From the NCBI GenBank assembly GCA_039105265.1, contig JAPFFF010000017.1, forward strand, positions 1,302,001-1,366,000: a DNA stretch of 64,000 nt, written 5' to 3'. Below the pieces are notes generated by a model that had not been told where the DNA came from, did no database searches, and was given only the letters and a program-made list of their open reading frames with translations. Made by a program: the position numbers and the translations under genes. This document shows, piece after piece, positions 40,634 to 51,121 of the stretch (the stretch's first letter is position 1; each line of letters opens with the position of its first letter). This DNA comes from Tritrichomonas musculus. Its lineage: Eukaryota; Parabasalia; Tritrichomonadida; Tritrichomonadidae.

Positions 40634-42458
40634 TTATGGAATTGATATACATTCGCTAGGAATAGCACATTTTCCTATATTTGGCTTTTGTATTCCTTTA
40701 CAGGCTATTACTTTGAGTCCAGATTTGTTAAATGCTCTTAAACTAATATGAGTAACTGTGCCTGGAATATCGATATGAAGAAGTGATTTGCTTCCATAGA
40801 ATGATTGTTCCCCAATAGTTTTAATTCCATCACTTAAATTAACAACTTTCAATTTCACATTATTATAAAATGTTTTTTCATTGATAGTGTTAATTGGTGG
40901 AACTTGAATATATTCCAAATCTTTACAGTTTTCGAAAACACATTTTCCAAAATTTTCACCTTTAATAAATTCTGGAATATTAACAAATTTAAGATTTATG
41001 CATCTAGAAAATGCTTCATCTTCAATTACTGTAACTGAGTCAGGTATGTATACCCTTGTAAAATTGGTAAAGTTTGCAAATGCTTTTTTTTCCTAATTAC
41101 CTTGATATTTGGTGGTATATTTATTGAAACACAATCTTTTTCATAAGAGCCAACATTTATTTTGTCATCTTTTCCTCCTTGCGTTTTATTAGGAACAATG
41201 CATTCGCCAAAAACTATGTTAAGGAAGTCATTAGCCTTAGTATTGCCTTTTCTAATTAAGAAGTTAACAAAACTAATAACTTGTGGTAAACAATTTTCTT
41301 TAAAAATTGTTTGATCATCAGCCATTTTATTAATTAATTCACATATATCATCTTCTTGAAGAATGGCAAAATTTGAACTGATTATATTGAGAAGAAGTGT
41401 AACATTATCATGTCCTTCAGCTAGAATTGATGGATTTGATTGAATTTGAAAAGTGTGAGGAGAACTTAAAAAACCTTCTAAACATTCTATATCAAATTTT
41501 TCAATTGATTCTTTATATTTTTCATATTTTTGAAAATCTTCATCGGAAATTCCATCAGTGCGGAACCATTCTTCATTTCGAAGAAAATCGTATATATCAC
41601 TAGATTTTGGACGTTTTTGAGGTTCTTTATCCCAGCAATCATTAAGAAAGTCTTGAAATTTGGTTGAAACTTCGTCTGGAAATCTTGGTTTCACATTTTC
41701 ATCACGGATTTTTGCTTCCAAAAGTTCATTAGATATTCTTTAAATTGGATCATTTCTATATTTAAATGGTTCATAACCAGTGATCAATAGGTAAAATAGG
41801 CGTCCAAGTGCAAAAACATCAACTTCATATCCATAACTTGTGCATTTATGGTCCAAAATTTCCGGTGCTTGATAAATAATTAAATCAGACAATTCAAATA
41901 AGTTTGTTTTCCGATCATTTCTATATTCGCGCGAAGTACTCAGATCACAAATTTTAGGATGATGATAATCATCAAGCCAGATGCTTTTTTGATTCAATTT
42001 TCGATAAATAATAGCTCGATTATGGAGAAAACGAACTCCTGCTGCAATTCCTAACATACAAATTTGTCTTTCCACTGCTAAAATATTAAGTTTTTTGTCT
42101 TGAATATGATGGTGGAGCGATGAGTTTAGTTTTCCTAGAAAAAATGTTGGAGAAGAGTAATCTTTTTTGACTTTTTTTTATCCTCATCAAACACTATCTT
42201 AGAATTATATAGGTTCATACCTTTGAATTCAACGATTGTGGGATGAAAGGTCTGTTTTAAAATAGTTGCTTCTCGAAGAAACATTAGCGGTCTGTACCAG
42301 CAATAATCGCATTTTTCAGGTGAATCAGTTTGTTCGTCTTCTTGGAAAAGCGTGGGTTTGAAAACTTTGACTGTAACAATTTCTTTGGTAGATACATCAA
42401 TAGCTTGAACAAATCTACAATAGTCAGTTTTTTCATCTACATATAGATCATCACCCAT
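40634..42458 (-). pseudogene. Broken paralogue of the pseudokinase-LRR_5 gene
   Basis: Parts line up in order with the gene at 22476-24437: MGDDLYVDEKTDYCRFVQA (N-lobe), MERQICMLGIAAGVRFLHNR then IIYRKLNQKSIWLDD (pseudo-catalytic loop, catalytic Asp and Lys absent), KICDLSTSR, VDVFALGRLFYLLITGYEPF, DCWDKEPQKRPKSSDIYDFL, then LRR_5 units (GIKTIGEQSFYGSKSLLHID). Three breaks: a frameshift in an A8 run (in the + strand T run near 42172-42179), an in-frame TAA at 41740-41742, and another frameshift in an A8 run near 41084-41091. Between breaks the frame is fully open. Two of the three sit in homopolymers, so assembly or read error should be ruled out before calling it dead. Divergent from the UBR gene, 143 bp apart. 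Confidence 0.85.
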
Positions 42459-42601
42459 ATCTATATATTAATCATCATTAATAAATAATTCTTGATAATT
42501 ATCTGGGGTTTTTATTCTCATTTTTTAAATACTTGAGATTATTCAATTATTTAGCATAGATTATTCAAAAAAGATACATATATGGTCATATAAAATTTCT
42601 T

Positions 42602-43594
42602 ATGGAAGTCAGTCCAGAGCTTAATCCGCTTCTTCCATTGCAATGCACAAAAGAATTTACAGGTGAAATTCCAACCAAGCAGAGATTTTGCTACTGTCTT
42701 GATTGTGATTGTACTCCAGAAAATAAGAAAACGATTTGTGAGCCGTGTGCATTTGCTTGTCATTGTAATCATCGCATTGTATATGCAGGTCAAGGCGAAT
42801 GTATTTGTCATTGCCCAAATTGCAAAGCCAAAAAACCAGTTGACAAAATTCCATTTGATGATACATCAATTCCCACCTTAAATCCAAATCAACTCGAAAA
42901 AGGGAAATGTACGTTTAAATTTACAAAAGGAAATTTCGTTATTCAAAGAAGTTACAGGTGCAAAACGTGTAATCAACAATATGGGGAAGGTGTTTGCTCT
43001 GTTTGTGCCCGTATCTGCCATAGTGGGCATGAACTTATTGAAACAGGAATTAACCCATTTTATTGCGATTGTGGATCAAATGGAATTAAAAAAGAAGGCT
43101 TTAAGTGCCTATGTATGTCAGATAATAATGATATATCTAATGAGCATATAATTGACCTTCCATTTGAAATTCCAGCTAAATGTACATTTTCTTTTACTAA
43201 TGGTAAAGTTTATCATCAACGAGGATTTTCTTGCAAGACATGTGGAATTACAGAAGAAAATCCTATTTGTGAGGTTTGTGCTGTCAAATGCCACTCTGGA
43301 CATGATCTTGTTGACTTGAAGCTCAAACCTTTTAGCAAATGCGGATGTCAAAAATGTGCCACGGCATCAGGATGCAAATGCCTTTCTGACACTGATGAAA
43401 TTTTTGTTCCATCAATATGCGCAGAACCTCAGCCAATTCATGAAAGATGCGACTGTTGCTGTGAATATGAAGAAGAAGAAGAAGACGAGTGTAATGAAGA
43501 TAATGATGGTGAAAATCATCACTGCCATCACCATCATTGTCATGACCACCAGTGCGATTGTGGTAGTTGTGGTTGTCATCATCATGATCATTAA
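42602..43594 (+). CDS. Triple UBR-box zinc protein with Cys/His-rich tail
   Basis: A 330-aa protein with three tandem UBR-type zinc fingers, at about residues 15-75, 103-160 and 194-260. Each keeps the pattern C..F.......R...C..C.......C..C...CH..H........ C.CG (e.g. YRCKTCNQQYGEGVCSVCAR ICHSGHEL and FSCKTCGITEENPICEVCA). UBR boxes bind N-degrons (basic N-terminal residues) in N-recognin E3 ligases, but no RING, HECT or other ligase domain follows. An acidic stretch (EEEEEDECNEDND) leads into a tail very rich in His and Cys (residues ~308-330, e.g. HHCHHHHCHDHQCDCGSC), which looks like a metal-binding tail. No membrane or signal segment. Confidence 0.85.
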   Translation: MEVSPELNPLLPLQCTKEFTGEIPTKQRFCYCLDCDCTPENKKTICEPCAFACHCNHRIVYAGQGECICHCPNCKAKKPVDKIPFDDTSIPTLNPNQLEKGKCTFKFTKGNFVIQRSYRCKTCNQQYGEGVCSVCARICHSGHELIETGINPFYCDCGSNGIKKEGFKCLCMSDNNDISNEHIIDLPFEIPAKCTFSFTNGKVYHQRGFSCKTCGITEENPICEVCAVKCHSGHDLVDLKLKPFSKCGCQKCATASGCKCLSDTDEIFVPSICAEPQPIHERCDCCCEYEEEEEDECNEDNDGENHHCHHHHCHDHQCDCGSCGCHHHDH

Positions 43595-43985
43595 ATTATT
43601 ATTGTCCTTTTATTTAAAAATAATAATTATTTCAATTGAAATATAATATACTTATGAATAGTTTGGAATAATATCTAACTGGCGAGACTTTTTGATATAG
43701 ATTTTTACATATGTTTTAAAAGGGTTTTTTAATATTTGTTTTACACATCTCAATTTTGATTTTAAAATAAATTATATTTCACTCATATGATTTTATTCAC
43801 TAAAGAATAACAAAAAGAATCTCTCACACGTCATTAATATGAAATTGATGACTTATTTGATAGCGATACCTAACACTTTTTAAGTAAAAGTGGAAAAATG
43901 AGAAAAAAATTCTAATTTAAATTATATATTTCCATTTAGAATAATCAGAGAAAAGTATAAAAAAATCCCAAAAGATTGCTCATGT
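43595..43985. other. Gap between convergent genes
   Basis: 391 bp between the UBR-box gene and RPL11, which converge. A/T-rich; no structure or frame of note. Confidence 0.6.
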
Positions 43986-44504
43986 TTATTTGAGAATTGT
44001 TCCTTGGAATTTTTGGACGTACCATTCCATAGCTTCTTGTCTTGTTACTCTTTGCTTTGGTCCGATACGAGATTGACAGTGCTTTCTACGAGAAACACGG
44101 TTTCCTGGGCGTTCTAAAACAACATAGATATCCATACCATGAATACCAATATCACGATCGTATTTGAGACCGAGATCGATGTGTTCTTTGATACCAAATC
44201 CAAAGTTTCCTGAGTGGGAGAAGCATCGTCCGCTGATTTCAAAATCGTGTACCTGAAGAGCTTTGTCGAGGATTGTAAGTGCCTGTGGGCCACGAACTGT
44301 AACGAAAGCAGCAATTTTATCATTACGACGAATTCCAAACTTTGGAATTGTACGATGAGATCTTGCGAGCATTGCTTTTTGTTTAGTAAGTTGTTCAATA
44401 ACGCGTGATGCACGTGTAACTTGATCGCCGACTGAGCCTGGATTGATGTTTATGCAAAGTTTTGCTACACGAATGTCGTTAAGCTTGTTTTTTTGCTCCG
44501 CCAT
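43986..44504 (-). CDS. RPL11: 60S ribosomal protein L11 (uL5)
   Basis: A 172-aa protein starting MAEQKNKLNDIRVAKLCINI. The uL5 family signature is clear: VAKLCININPGSVGDQVTRA, SRTIPKFGIRRNDKIA-like text (here SHRTIPKFGIRRNDKIAAFV), VRGPQALTILDKAL, NFGFGIKEHIDLGLKYD and IGIHGMDIYVVLERPG. The length is close to human RPL11 (178 aa). It lies in the large-subunit central protuberance and contacts 5S rRNA. The coding sequence is richer in G and C than its neighbours, as expected for a highly expressed gene. The start is the only in-frame ATG before the conserved core. Confidence 0.96.
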   Translation of the reverse strand: MAEQKNKLNDIRVAKLCININPGSVGDQVTRASRVIEQLTKQKAMLARSHRTIPKFGIRRNDKIAAFVTVRGPQALTILDKALQVHDFEISGRCFSHSGNFGFGIKEHIDLGLKYDRDIGIHGMDIYVVLERPGNRVSRRKHCQSRIGPKQRVTRQEAMEWYVQKFQGTILK

Positions 44505-44805
44505 TGGAAAGGTCGACCAAACCGTCTAAACCGAAGGTAAAATATTTTCAAAAAAATTGAATGAAAAAAATAACGATAAAAATTAAAAAATGTTTTCAAA
44601 AATTGTTAACAACTTAATGTAAGCTTTTACCCAAAAAAAAAGATAACAAATTGCATCACTAAAATTCATAATATTGCGATAAAGCAAAAAACAAAATAGT
44701 AAACATTAATTAATGGAAAGATTATTTTTTTATATCATAAAAGCAAATATACATTGCATATGTTATCTGTAAAAAGTTAAACAATTTTTCGATATCTAAC
44801 GCCCC
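44505..44805. promoter_or_regulatory. Upstream region of RPL11
   Basis: About 300 bp of A/T-rich sequence between RPL11 and the 3' end of LMBRD2, both on the minus strand. The RPL11 promoter is expected here, close to the ATG (CCGAAGGTAAAA and CGACCAAACCG are the only GC-containing patches). No named site can be proven. Confidence 0.35.
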
Positions 44806-46509
44806 CTAATAAAATGAAGTATTTTGAATGAAATTACGATTTGGTGAAGAAGGCTCACTAAGTAAAGATTCTTCTATTTCTCTCTTTGGCTTCTTGAATA
44901 GCGTTGCATGATCCATGATACGCATATAATTCATTCCAGCATCAATGAGATTTTTAGCATCTGATTCAAGTTCGCAAAGGACTTCTTCGCCATCTTGAAG
45001 CGATTTTACATTCATTATTGCTGTATCATAAGTCACAATATCTTTTCCACATGCAAACATTATTCTTTCAAACAATTGAAACACTGTTGCAATCATAATT
45101 AGAATAAGTAAAATAGGAGCATATAAATTCCATTTTGTTCCAATAAACACGACAACATTCATAACTCCCATCACTTTCTGATATTCGCTATCATAAGCTC
45201 CAATTTGTTGCATGTAATGAAATCCAATTGTTGGTCCAAGTCTACAAAGAATAATTGAAAAATAATTCAATGTATTGGAGTTTGTATGCCCAACAATAAA
45301 ACGGAAGAATGAGCCTATCCTAAAATGCCTTAATGTCCATGAGCCCACAAACATTAAATAAGCAAGAATTGGTGTCGAAATGAAAACAATATTGATTATT
45401 TGTGGAATTTGAAGGTGAGAAAGCATGTAAAATAATGATAGCTTAATATTAAACATCAGAGTTATTTCACTCCATAAGCAGCATAAGTTAACAAGCAGCA
45501 CGATTATAGCAAAAATTCTTTTTAAGATTACAAGAGGTATATTTAATTTGTGATTATATAGTCTAAGGTATCTTAATGCCTTTTTTGATGCATCAGAAAC
45601 GTAGCTTGAAGTAGCTTCAATATTTTGAGTGATATCTTCTAGAAGTTCGAATACATCTTCGAGCTGTGAATGAGTAAAATTGGCCCATTCCAACTTTCTG
45701 AGTTTCTTTATTTTTTTATTTTTCGATTCGCCTTGTTTGCAACGTTCTGGAATTGGTAAGCTCTGTTTAATTTCGATAAGATGGTTTAATTTTGGCTCAC
45801 CTTTATCATTCCAAATCTTTTTCTTTTCACCTCGCAATAAATCCTTCCCATTTTGGCATAGAACTAGAAGTGCATCGCAGTCTGCAACTGTAGTTGAGCA
45901 AACAGAAGTTTGTTGTGAAATATCTTGAAGACAGTAAAGGTATGCTGAAGCTGGGTTTGCTTTTTGCCAAATTGTTCGTGGCATTTGTATAAAGCCATAG
46001 CCTAAGGTAACGCATAGTACGAGAAGCCCATATCCATTTGCTAATGATATGGCAAGAGGTAATATATTTGAAATGGTCATTAGGTTTGTTATAAATAAAA
46101 TGATTACTCCAACAAAAACTGCTGCAAGGATTAATCCCCAAAATATTAAATTTTCTCGAATTGTGAGCCATATACGTCTTTTAATACCAATTGAATATGG
46201 ATAACGAAGATATGAAACAAGAAGAGGATTAATTGCCCATGTAAGAACAAAAGAAGTCCAATAAAGAATGTCAAGGACTAGGTGAAGCTCTTTACTATTT
46301 GTGGCAATTTTTCCAAAAAGGCATCTTGATATATCATAAGGAAGAATTCCAACAACCATAACATATGGGATTATTGCCGATAAAAGCATCATAAACCAAA
46401 CAACCCAAAATAATCTAAATGCACCAAAACGTTTGAAGAAAAGGGTAACAAGAACGATTGAAAGAATTGAAAAAAATATTACAGGAAGAATAGAAATCTC
46501 GAATCCCAT
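44806..46509 (-). CDS. LMBRD2: LMBR1 domain membrane protein, LMBRD2-like
   Basis: A 567-aa polytopic protein with about nine hydrophobic segments, five before residue 195 and four after about 320. The signatures ILYWTSFVLTWAINPLLVSY and GLLVLCVTLGYGFIQMPRTI (compare LGYGLVEIPR in LMBRD2) are strong. The cytosolic middle (about 200-310) carries LRKLEWANFTHSQLEDVFEL. LMBRD2 homologues are in the plasma or lysosomal membrane and are linked to receptor signalling in animals; the role here is unknown. The N-terminus is the first hydrophobic segment, without a separate signal peptide. Somewhat shorter than the human protein (695 aa). Confidence 0.85.
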   Translation of the reverse strand: MGFEISILPVIFFSILSIVLVTLFFKRFGAFRLFWVVWFMMLLSAIIPYVMVVGILPYDISRCLFGKIATNSKELHLVLDILYWTSFVLTWAINPLLVSYLRYPYSIGIKRRIWLTIRENLIFWGLILAAVFVGVIILFITNLMTISNILPLAISLANGYGLLVLCVTLGYGFIQMPRTIWQKANPASAYLYCLQDISQQTSVCSTTVADCDALLVLCQNGKDLLRGEKKKIWNDKGEPKLNHLIEIKQSLPIPERCKQGESKNKKIKKLRKLEWANFTHSQLEDVFELLEDITQNIEATSSYVSDASKKALRYLRLYNHKLNIPLVILKRIFAIIVLLVNLCCLWSEITLMFNIKLSLFYMLSHLQIPQIINIVFISTPILAYLMFVGSWTLRHFRIGSFFRFIVGHTNSNTLNYFSIILCRLGPTIGFHYMQQIGAYDSEYQKVMGVMNVVVFIGTKWNLYAPILLILIMIATVFQLFERIMFACGKDIVTYDTAIMNVKSLQDGEEVLCELESDAKNLIDAGMNYMRIMDHATLFKKPKREIEESLLSEPSSPNRNFIQNTSFY

Positions 46510-47129
46510 TTTTAAAAATATTCAAAATTTAATTTTAAACAGAAAATTTACCTCTCTTTTATTAATTGTTTGATATCTTTAGAAAAAATAAATAAAAACA
46601 TTTTTATTTTATAAAAAATATTTATAATGAAATAATTTTTTAAATTTTTAAATATTTTATTAGTATTTTAAGAAAAGTTCTAGGAATTTTGGAAAACTTT
46701 TTCTCTATCGTATATTTAAAGTAGAGTTAATTTTTTAAATTTCCTTAATTTATGAAAAACAAAATATTTAATTTAATTAATATTTATAATCATAATAATT
46801 ATTTATGATTTAAATTATAATTTAAAATGATATTTCTATTTTGTTTTAGAGAAAAAAATAGTTTTTGAATTGAATAGATTAATAAACAAGTCACTTTTTG
46901 AATGACTATTCAAAAAGTGTCTATTTATCAATGATTATAAATATCTTGAACAATTATTATTAAAAATGTAATTTTTTCCTAATGATAAAAAGAAAATATA
47001 ATATAATATATGTTTTTAACTTAAATAGATTTTAAATAGCTAACAGTGTCGTTTTTGAAAAAACTGAAGACTAAGTTTATAAAAAATACTGCAATATATT
47101 TTTACAGTATGTATTTATGGGAATAAATA
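46510..47129. other. AT-rich spacer before the palindromic element
   Basis: 620 bp upstream of the LMBRD2 gene, A/T-rich. A CAAAAAGTG/CACTTTTTG inverted pair occurs near 46890-46917. No frame or known element. Confidence 0.5.
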
Positions 47130-48422
47130 TTAAGGGTGTACTTGATAATTCTGAAGAAAAAATTCAATGAGCTTTCTCAAAAGCAACAATTATTAATTTT
47201 AAAAATATAAATTTGATTTTAAATACAATACAATAAATAAATAAATATAATAGTAATTATTTTTATATTTAGATCTCAAAAAAATCTGATTTTCAAAATA
47301 ATTATTAAGAAAATCTCTTTATAAAAAGATTATATAACTTATTTTTAAATTTATATATATTTATATTCATTTATTAATTTATATTTAAATATATATTTAA
47401 TATTTTTCTAATATTTCATGAGATACAAAAAGTAATAATAATATAAAACTTTTTATGATATTTATTTTATTATCAGAATTATATAACTTTTTGTGAAAGA
47501 CATTATGATTTTATATCGTATATAAACCTTCTTATTAATAATATTAATTGCATATATTATTCATTTATCTGTGTTAATATAAATTTTATATTATATAAAT
47601 TTCAATATTAAATTATTTAAGGAAATATTTACTGCAATATTAATTCTTTTAAAATTAAAAAAAAATATATTTAATTTTTTTTATGTTAAAAACTTTACTA
47701 GGAAAAATATTATCAAATGATTTTTATGAATATATTTATATATTTATATTATAGATATATAAATAGAATAATATTATATAAATAAATCATAGAAAGATAG
47801 ATATAATCTTATTATAATAAAAAAAATAATTTATGAAAAAGTTTAAAAATATTTTTTCTATTTGAGAATATTTGAAAGATCAATTCAATATATAATTTTT
47901 GGTTTTTTTAATTGTGATAATATTTATTGATGCATATAATATTTAACATGTAACAATATTTAAATAATATATAGTTATAAATAAAATAATAAATAGAGAT
48001 AAATATATAAAAATAAATTTTTACTGAATAAAATAAATTTAAATTAATTTAATCTATTATTAAAAATGGTTCATATATTTCAACTTTTTCTGAAAAAATT
48101 ATTTTATTCTGTTTTTTTGTGAAATTATTTCCTTCCTGTAAAAATGAAATAAATAACATAAAACTAAGACCAAAATTATAAAAAAAATATTTCAATCATA
48201 AAAGTATTTAATTTCTAAACTATCTAAACTTTTTCCGAAAGAGCAACCATTGAATTTATTATCTACAATAACGTATTAAATTGGACATTCGTCTTGATCG
48301 TTTAGGAGAAAAAATGTGCAAATTGACCTAAACTTTTTCCGAAAAAGCCACCATTGAATTTATTTTCTATAAGATTTTTGTATTTTGAAAGGTTTATATA
48401 TTTTACAGCAGTACACCCTTAA
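47130..48422 (+). mobile_element. Left copy of a TTAA-bounded inverted element pair
   Basis: The segment begins TTAAGGGTGTACT (47130) and ends with the complement of that 13-mer, AGTACACCCTTAA (48410-48422). The last four bases TTAA (48419-48422) are shared with the right copy. It aligns in inverted orientation along its whole length with 48419-49489, apart from two length differences: 47187-47303 (117 nt) is present only here, and a 104-nt stretch near 48261-48364 is a partial tandem duplication (37-nt unit at 48224-48260 and 48328-48364, two mismatches). There is no ORF. TTAA ends fit a piggyBac-like target site, but no transposase is seen. Confidence 0.7.
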
Positions 48423-49489
48423 GGGTGTACTGCTGTAAAAAATATAAACCTTTCAAAATACAAAAATCTTATAGAAAATAAATTCAATGGTTACTCTTTC
48501 GGAAAAAGTTTAGATAGTTTAGAAATTAAATATTTTTTTGATTGAAATATTTTTTTTATAATTTTGGTCTTAGTTTTATGTTATTTATTTCATTTTTATA
48601 GGAAGGAAATAATTTCACAAAAAAATTGAATAAAATAATTATTTCAGAAAAAGTTGAAATATATGAACATTTTTTAATAATTGATTAAATTAATATAAAT
48701 TTATTTTATTCAGTAAACATTTATTTTTATATATTTATCTCTATTTATTATTTTATTTATAACTATATATTATTTAAATATTGGTACATGTTAAATATTA
48801 TATGCATCAATAAATATTATCACTATTAAAAAAACCAAAAATTATATATTGAATTGATCTTTCAAATATTCTCAAATAGAAAAAATATTTTTAAACTTTT
48901 TCATAAATTATTTTTTTTATTATAATAAGATTATATCTATCTTTCTATGTTTATTTATATTATATTATTCTATTTATATATCAATAATGTAAATATATAA
49001 ATATATTCTTAAATATCAATTGATAATATATTTCCTAGTAAAGTTTTTAACATAAAAAAAAATTAAATATATTTTTTTTAATTTTAAAAGAATTAATATT
49101 GAAGTAAATATTTCCTTAAATAATTTAATATTGTAATTTATATAATATATAATTTATATAAACACAGAAAAATGAATAATATATGCAAATAATATTATTA
49201 ATAAGAAGGTTTATATATAATATAAAATCATAATGTCTTTCACAAAAAGTTATATAATTCTGATAATAAAATAAATATCATAAAAAGTTTTATATTATTA
49301 TTTCTTTTTGTATCTCATGAAATATTAGAAAAATATTAAATATATATTTAAATACAAATTAATAAATGAATATAAATATCTATATATTTATAAATAAGTT
49401 ATATAATCTTTTTATAAAGAGATTTTCTTAATTTGCTTTTGAGAAAGCTCATTGAATTTTTTCTTCAGAATTATCAAGTACACCCTTAA
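48419..49489 (-). mobile_element. Right copy of the TTAA-bounded inverted element pair
   Basis: Reads on the minus strand as TTAAGGGTGTACTTGATAAT at its outer end (49489 going left) and joins the left copy at the central palindrome around 48419-48422. The 30-bp centre is a perfect palindrome containing CACCCTTAAGGGTG. It is 222 bp shorter than the left copy, which the two indels (117 and 104 nt) explain. Scattered substitutions separate the two arms, so the pair is not a fresh hairpin or assembly fold-back. No ORF. Confidence 0.7.
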
Positions 49490-49905
49490 ATGTACCTTTC
49501 GAATATTGAATAAACATATAGAATAATATTTTCAAATGTAGTTTTTATTGAAAAAGTTTAATTCAAATCTAAAAGAAAATTGACCTGAACGATAATTTCA
49601 AAATGAAATTTGGGTCAAAAAATGCAAATATTTTTATTCGTTGTATTAAATAAATATAATTATTCAAAGATTATAAATAAGCGAATTAGATAAGTCAAAA
49701 AAAGAATTAGGGCATCGAAAAAGTAAATGAGTATTTAAATTTTTTTTTCACAAATTGAAAAAAAAATATAACCATTTTTCTTTTTCTTGCATGTAAAAAA
49801 ACGAACTTTATAATCCACTTAATTTTTAAAATTTTAGAGCTTCATTTCACCGTTATCCACTTATTTCCAGCGTTACCGCTTTTTACTGAATCTTTAGGCT
49901 TGTTA

Positions 49906-49975
49906 TTTTTACCGAGACTTACCGATCCTTCCTTTAAATTGTAAGTCTCGGTAAAAATTTTGTAACATAAAAAGA
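49906..49975. repeat. 17-bp perfect inverted repeat, transposon end
   Basis: TTTTTACCGAGACTTAC (49906-49922) and GTAAGTCTCGGTAAAAA (49941-49957) are exact complements around an 18-nt loop. The following GGTAAAAATTTTGTAACATA is shared with 31164-31183. It adjoins a broken mariner transposase (50040-50520), so this may be that element's 3' terminal repeat. No matching end was found to the right. Confidence 0.6.
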
Positions 49976-50039
49976 TGCTCTTTTTTATAAATAAACTATT
50001 GAAAAAATTTTACTTCATTTTCTCTGCCTATATCATTAT

Positions 50040-50520
50040 ATCCCAGACTGTTTCAATTATGATCAAGTCTGAGCTATAGGGTGGCCAGTCATCTAAAACG
50101 TTAATTGCTAATTCAAATAACACTGCCTTCGTTACTCTTGATGTATGAGAAGGCGCGTTATCTTGTTGAAACACCCAATTCTCCATTCCCCAACGTTCAT
50201 CAGCGCTTTGAATGAAATCAGAGTTTATAAAGTTCTCCTAGATATAAGAATCACTATTGACGTGACCATTAAATATCACCAGCTTGCTCTTGAAATTGAT
50301 TCCCATTGCTCCCCATATCATCACTTTCGGATAGTACTTTTTGTCTCTTGAACACATATCCGATGTGATGTTATATTTGTCAACCCAGACCGACGGTTTT
50401 TGAATTTTTTTCGAATAAATGTATATTTTGTGTGGATTATCTAATTTCACTTTATATATTCTTCCTCTGAATATCCTTTGCCAATTTTCTTGTGAACTTC
50501 TTTGATATATGCGTATCTTT
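50040..50520 (-). pseudogene. Tc1/mariner transposase remnant
   Basis: Reading the minus strand, the longest open piece (50238-50450) gives KYYPKVMIWGAMGINFKSKL, then VIFNGHVNSDSYI. After an in-frame stop the same frame goes on with WVFQQDNAPSHTSRVTKAVL and LDDWPPYSSDLIIIETVWDI. FQQDNAPSHTS and W..YS.DL..IE..WD are the DDE-domain signatures of Tc1/mariner transposases. The N-terminal part is missing, and the element has at least one stop. AAATAAACTATTGAAAAAA occurs on both sides (about 49989 and 50568). That could be a duplicated target or chance. Confidence 0.75.
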
Positions 50521-50886
50521 GAACAAGATGGATTTGTAAGTAAATATCTTTGAAAGAAATTTTTTAAAATAAACTATTGAAAAAAAAATCAATTGCATTT
50601 TTTCAATTGAATTTCATCTTAATGGTGAAATAGTTTATTCAAATTATTTTTCACATCACGTGATTGCTGCTATATATTTATCAAAAAGTTTAACTGAAAA
50701 TTCTGATATCAAAATCTGAGATAAAATCTCTCCATAGATAATGCCAAATAAAGACAAAACTAGTTCACTTTCCTCAATAAAAGAAATTTCACAATCATCA
50801 GTGAAGGAAGAGCATCTTTTACTTGCTCTATGGCAAAACAAAGAATTTTCTATCATTTGAATTTCTATTTCAAGAATAAAATAAGT

Positions 50887-50953
50887 AGTAGTTACCAGTA
50901 GGCCGTGTCTAATTACACAGCCAACAACTACTCCAAGGGCTCCCGCACCCTGG
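50887..50953. ncRNA. GC-rich islet able to form three stems
   Basis: AGTAGTT (50887-50893) pairs with AACTACT (50926-50932) and encloses GGCCGTGT (50901-50908) with ACACAGCC (50915-50922). Next, CCAAGGG (50933-50939) pairs with CCCTGG (50948-50953) with one bulge. GC content is far above its surroundings. A minus-strand frame (50656-50979) covers the islet and reads GVQGAGALGVVVGC, but it has no recognised family. It may be structured RNA, a repeat relic or a broken coding sequence; the strand is not determined. Confidence 0.3.
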
Positions 50954-51121
50954 ACCCCATTCAAAAAGCTGTTATTCAAAAAGTTTTCTAATCAAAAAGT
51001 TCTGTTTTCAAAAAGTAGTATATGTAAATGGCGTGATTTTTTAACGTCCCATGTAAAAAATCCCTCCATTTTGCTAACGCAAAAAGTCAGCTAAGCGGCC
51101 ATTAATTTTTCTCGCTAATAA

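Noticed and set aside
47130-49489. Palindrome as an assembly fold-back artefact
   Set aside because: The two arms differ by two large indels and many substitutions, which a simple fold-back would not give.
49989-50586. 19-bp direct repeats (AAATAAACTATTGAAAAAA) as target duplications of the mariner remnant
   Set aside because: Mariner elements duplicate only TA, and such A/T strings can recur by chance in this window; noted but not used as evidence.
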